Shown: positions 61,634-64,000 of the stretch, in pieces
How the letters are laid out: each line of letters starts with the position of its first letter
How positions within the stretch are numbered: position 1 is the first letter of the stretch
Source: JAVJST01 sp965229715
GTDB lineage: Bacteria > Pseudomonadota > Alphaproteobacteria > Rhodospirillales > Casp-alpha2
DNA length: 64,000 bases
Assembly (NCBI GenBank): GCA_965229715.1
Contig: CBDDJL010000002.1
Span: 372,001 to 436,000 of the forward strand
Direction of reading: 5' to 3'
Notes under the pieces: generated by a model
Databases searched by the model: none
What the model was told of the DNA's origin: nothing
The model's input: the letters and a program-made list of their open reading frames with translations, nothing else
Made by a program: the position numbers and the translations under genes

Positions 61634-62071
61634 TCAGATAAAGACCAGTTGCCCGTCCTTCGCCGGGCCGGACAGGAACGTGACCAAGCCGCCGGGCGCG
61701 ACGTCGATATCCCGGCGCAGCGTATCGGCGGAGAGGTTTCGGGCCTTGAGCCCCATCTCGCAGACCATGACCGTCACACCCATTTCGCCGCAGGATTCCA
61801 GCAACTCCTCGAACGTGGCGATCTTGTCGGCGGCGAAGCGGTCGTCCATGGCGCCGCCGAGCTCGCCGGTGGTCGTCGGCAGCGCCCGCCATGCGGGGTC
61901 GCCGGCGGCGTCGAGCATCAGCGCGCGGCACGCATCCATGGTGAAAAACAGGCTCGCCGGCCGGTCGATGGCGGCGGCGGACGCGGCCATCGCGAGCGCG
62001 TAATGCACTTTGTCGAAGCGGCCGTCGTAGACGACGATGTTGAGGGCGTGCTTGGCCGTATCACCCGGCAT
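61634..62071 (-). CDS. DsrE-family protein
   Basis: 145 residues from ATG 62071 (AAGGGG upstream); ATG 62089 and 62101 are alternatives within the moeB end. VVYDGRFDKVHYALAMAASAAAIDRPASLFFTMDAC and ATFEELLESCGEMGVTVMVCEMGLKARNL match DsrE/DsrE-like folds, with Cys in MVCEMGL at the place used for persulfide sulfur in active members. Overlaps the MoeB-like gene by 11 bp, so sulfur transfer with MoeB and CysK is likely but inferred. Confidence 0.83.
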   Translation of the reverse strand: MPGDTAKHALNIVVYDGRFDKVHYALAMAASAAAIDRPASLFFTMDACRALMLDAAGDPAWRALPTTTGELGGAMDDRFAADKIATFEELLESCGEMGVTVMVCEMGLKARNLSADTLRRDIDVAPGGLVTFLSGPAKDGQLVFI

Positions 62072-62897
62072 CGCAAACCGCCCCTTCATCGCTGATTTCA
62101 TGAACCGAGAGATCGGCGATCGAGGGTTGATCGCCGCATAGCGGACACCCCGGGTCGGCCTTGACGGCGATGCGCCGGAACTCGGCGGCGAGGCCCTCGT
62201 ACATCATCAATGTACCCGACAGGGTGTCGCCGATGCCGAGCAGTTCCTTGATGACCTCCGTCGCCTGCAGCGAGCCCATGACCCCGCACAGTGCGCCCAG
62301 AACGCCGGCTTCGGCGCAGCTCGGGATCTGGCCCGGCGGCGGCGGTTCGCGGAAGATGCAGCGATAGCATGGCCCGTGCCCGCCCTCGCCGTCCCGGTCG
62401 AACGCCTTGAAGGTGGCAAGCTGGCCGTCGAAACGCAGGATGGCGGCCGACACCAGCGGTACTTTCGCGAAGTAGGCCGCGTCGTTGATTAGAAACCGGG
62501 TTTCGAAATTATCGGTGCCGTCGGCAACCACGTCGTATCGGCCGATCAGGTCGATGGCGTTCGACGCATCGATACGGCCCTTGTGGAGTTCGAGACGGAC
62601 GTCCGGGTTGATCGCTTTCAATGCCTGTTCGGCGCTCTCGACCTTGTCGACGCCGACCCGGTCGGTGGTGTGCAGCACCTGACGTTGCAGATTGGAGAGA
62701 TCGACGGTGTCCGGATCGATGACGCCGAGGGTGCCGACGCCCGCGGCGGCGAGATAAAGCAGAACCGGCGACCCGAGCCCGCCGGCGCCGACCACCAGAA
62801 CCCGGCTTTCGAGCAGCTTGGCCTGACCGGTGCCGCCGATATCCGGCAGCAGAATGTGCCGGGCGTAGCGTTCGATCTGTTCCTCGTTGAACTCCAT
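62061..62897 (-). CDS. moeB: MoeB/ThiF-type adenylyltransferase
   Basis: 278 residues. ATP-binding GAGGLGSPVLLYLAAAGVGTLGVID, the adenylation region SNLQRQVLH and the zinc cysteines CYRCIF and CPLCGD are intact. The short form without rhodanese domain activates the C terminus of a ubiquitin-like sulfur carrier (MoaD or ThiS). Neighbour to cysK and a DsrE-like gene in a leftward run, so it may serve cysteine, thiamine or molybdopterin sulfur. Which carrier it uses is not decided. Confidence 0.9.
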   Translation of the reverse strand: MEFNEEQIERYARHILLPDIGGTGQAKLLESRVLVVGAGGLGSPVLLYLAAAGVGTLGVIDPDTVDLSNLQRQVLHTTDRVGVDKVESAEQALKAINPDVRLELHKGRIDASNAIDLIGRYDVVADGTDNFETRFLINDAAYFAKVPLVSAAILRFDGQLATFKAFDRDGEGGHGPCYRCIFREPPPPGQIPSCAEAGVLGALCGVMGSLQATEVIKELLGIGDTLSGTLMMYEGLAAEFRRIAVKADPGCPLCGDQPSIADLSVHEISDEGAVCDAG

Positions 62898-62911
62898 CGG
62901 TTTACCGCCGC

Positions 62912-63877
<966 letters not shown>

Positions 63878-63914
63878 GTCTTTAACTCCGGTCTTCAGGG
63901 GTTGTTCGGTGTCG

Positions 63915-64000
63915 TCAAATGGCGAAATCGAGGCTGCGGCGTCCTTCGCTCCGGATGTCGGCCTTGTAGGCATCGGAGCACAGATCCTCGATGGTCACGG
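63915..64000 (-). CDS. 3' end of a gene continuing beyond the window
   Basis: Stop TGA at 63917-63915; the frame reads leftward TIEDLCSDAYKADIRSEG then RRSLDFAI before the stop and is open to the window edge. It ends 37 bp before the cysK start on the same strand, so may be co-transcribed with cysK. No family recognisable from 27 residues. Confidence 0.45.
   Translation of the reverse strand, partial: VTIEDLCSDAYKADIRSEGRRSLDFAI

Overview
The window reads as a chromosomal core segment of a high-GC alphaproteobacterium, most likely Rhodospirillales-like. The evidence is the pairing of an Irr-type with a classical Fur-type regulator, a MucR/Ros regulator, a YlxR-L7Ae fusion, a fabA-fabB-fabI cassette, and the order miaB-phoH-ybeY-corC-lnt-HTH-metK-trmB followed by rimP-nusA-ylxR-infB-rbfA-truB-rpsO-pnp. 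There are no tRNA or rRNA genes, no insertion sequences, no CRISPR array and no prophage. No gap between genes exceeds about 300 bp. All assignments come from reading the sequence and motifs; no database search was run.

Layout: 1-3.5 kb holds the 3' end of a family-3 solute-binding protein gene, a membrane histidine kinase and an AmpG-like MFS protein. 3.5-11.9 kb holds ppa, a macrodomain protein, mutS, glnD and murJ. 11.9-13.5 kb is a small stress cassette (MarR regulator with a 31-bp inverted-repeat operator, truncated haemoglobin, GST). 13.6-15.6 kb has two leftward unknown genes, one membrane-anchored and one carrying seven 14-residue repeats. 15.8-22.5 kb has trpS, an Nfu-type Fe-S scaffold gene, a glucosaminidase, a polysaccharide deacetylase, a RutE-like reductase, tsaB, a TusA-like gene, mucR and fur. 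22.5-40.6 kb is the tRNA-modification, lipoprotein, methionine and translation block. 40.7-43.4 kb is fabA-fabB-fabI.

43.4-46.5 kb is an iron/redox unit: irr, a rubrerythrin without rubredoxin domain, a CCG-type Fe-S oxidoreductase and a DUF3501 protein. A perfect Irr-box-like element lies directly upstream of a strong promoter for the last three. 46.6-50.7 kb is the Anbu neighbourhood: a proteasome-like peptidase facing a leftward operon of circularly permuted ATP-grasp, alpha-E and transglutaminase-like proteins. This is the window's best candidate for a poorly understood system. 50.8-64 kb is accessory metabolism: an MFS exporter divergent from an SDR/acyl-CoA dehydrogenase pair, a soluble histidine kinase, an SH3 protein, a D-2-hydroxyacid dehydrogenase next to an unusual triple-RidA protein, a lower-GC beta-propeller-like protein, a class V aminotransferase, a DUF899 protein, and a leftward sulfur-related run (cysK, moeB, dsrE-like).

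Regulatory structure worth noting: an intrinsic terminator between the likely promoter and the first gene of the rimP-nusA-infB operon, a multi-stem leader before metK, inverted repeats at marR, irr and the aminotransferase gene, and two palindromic intergenic repeats.
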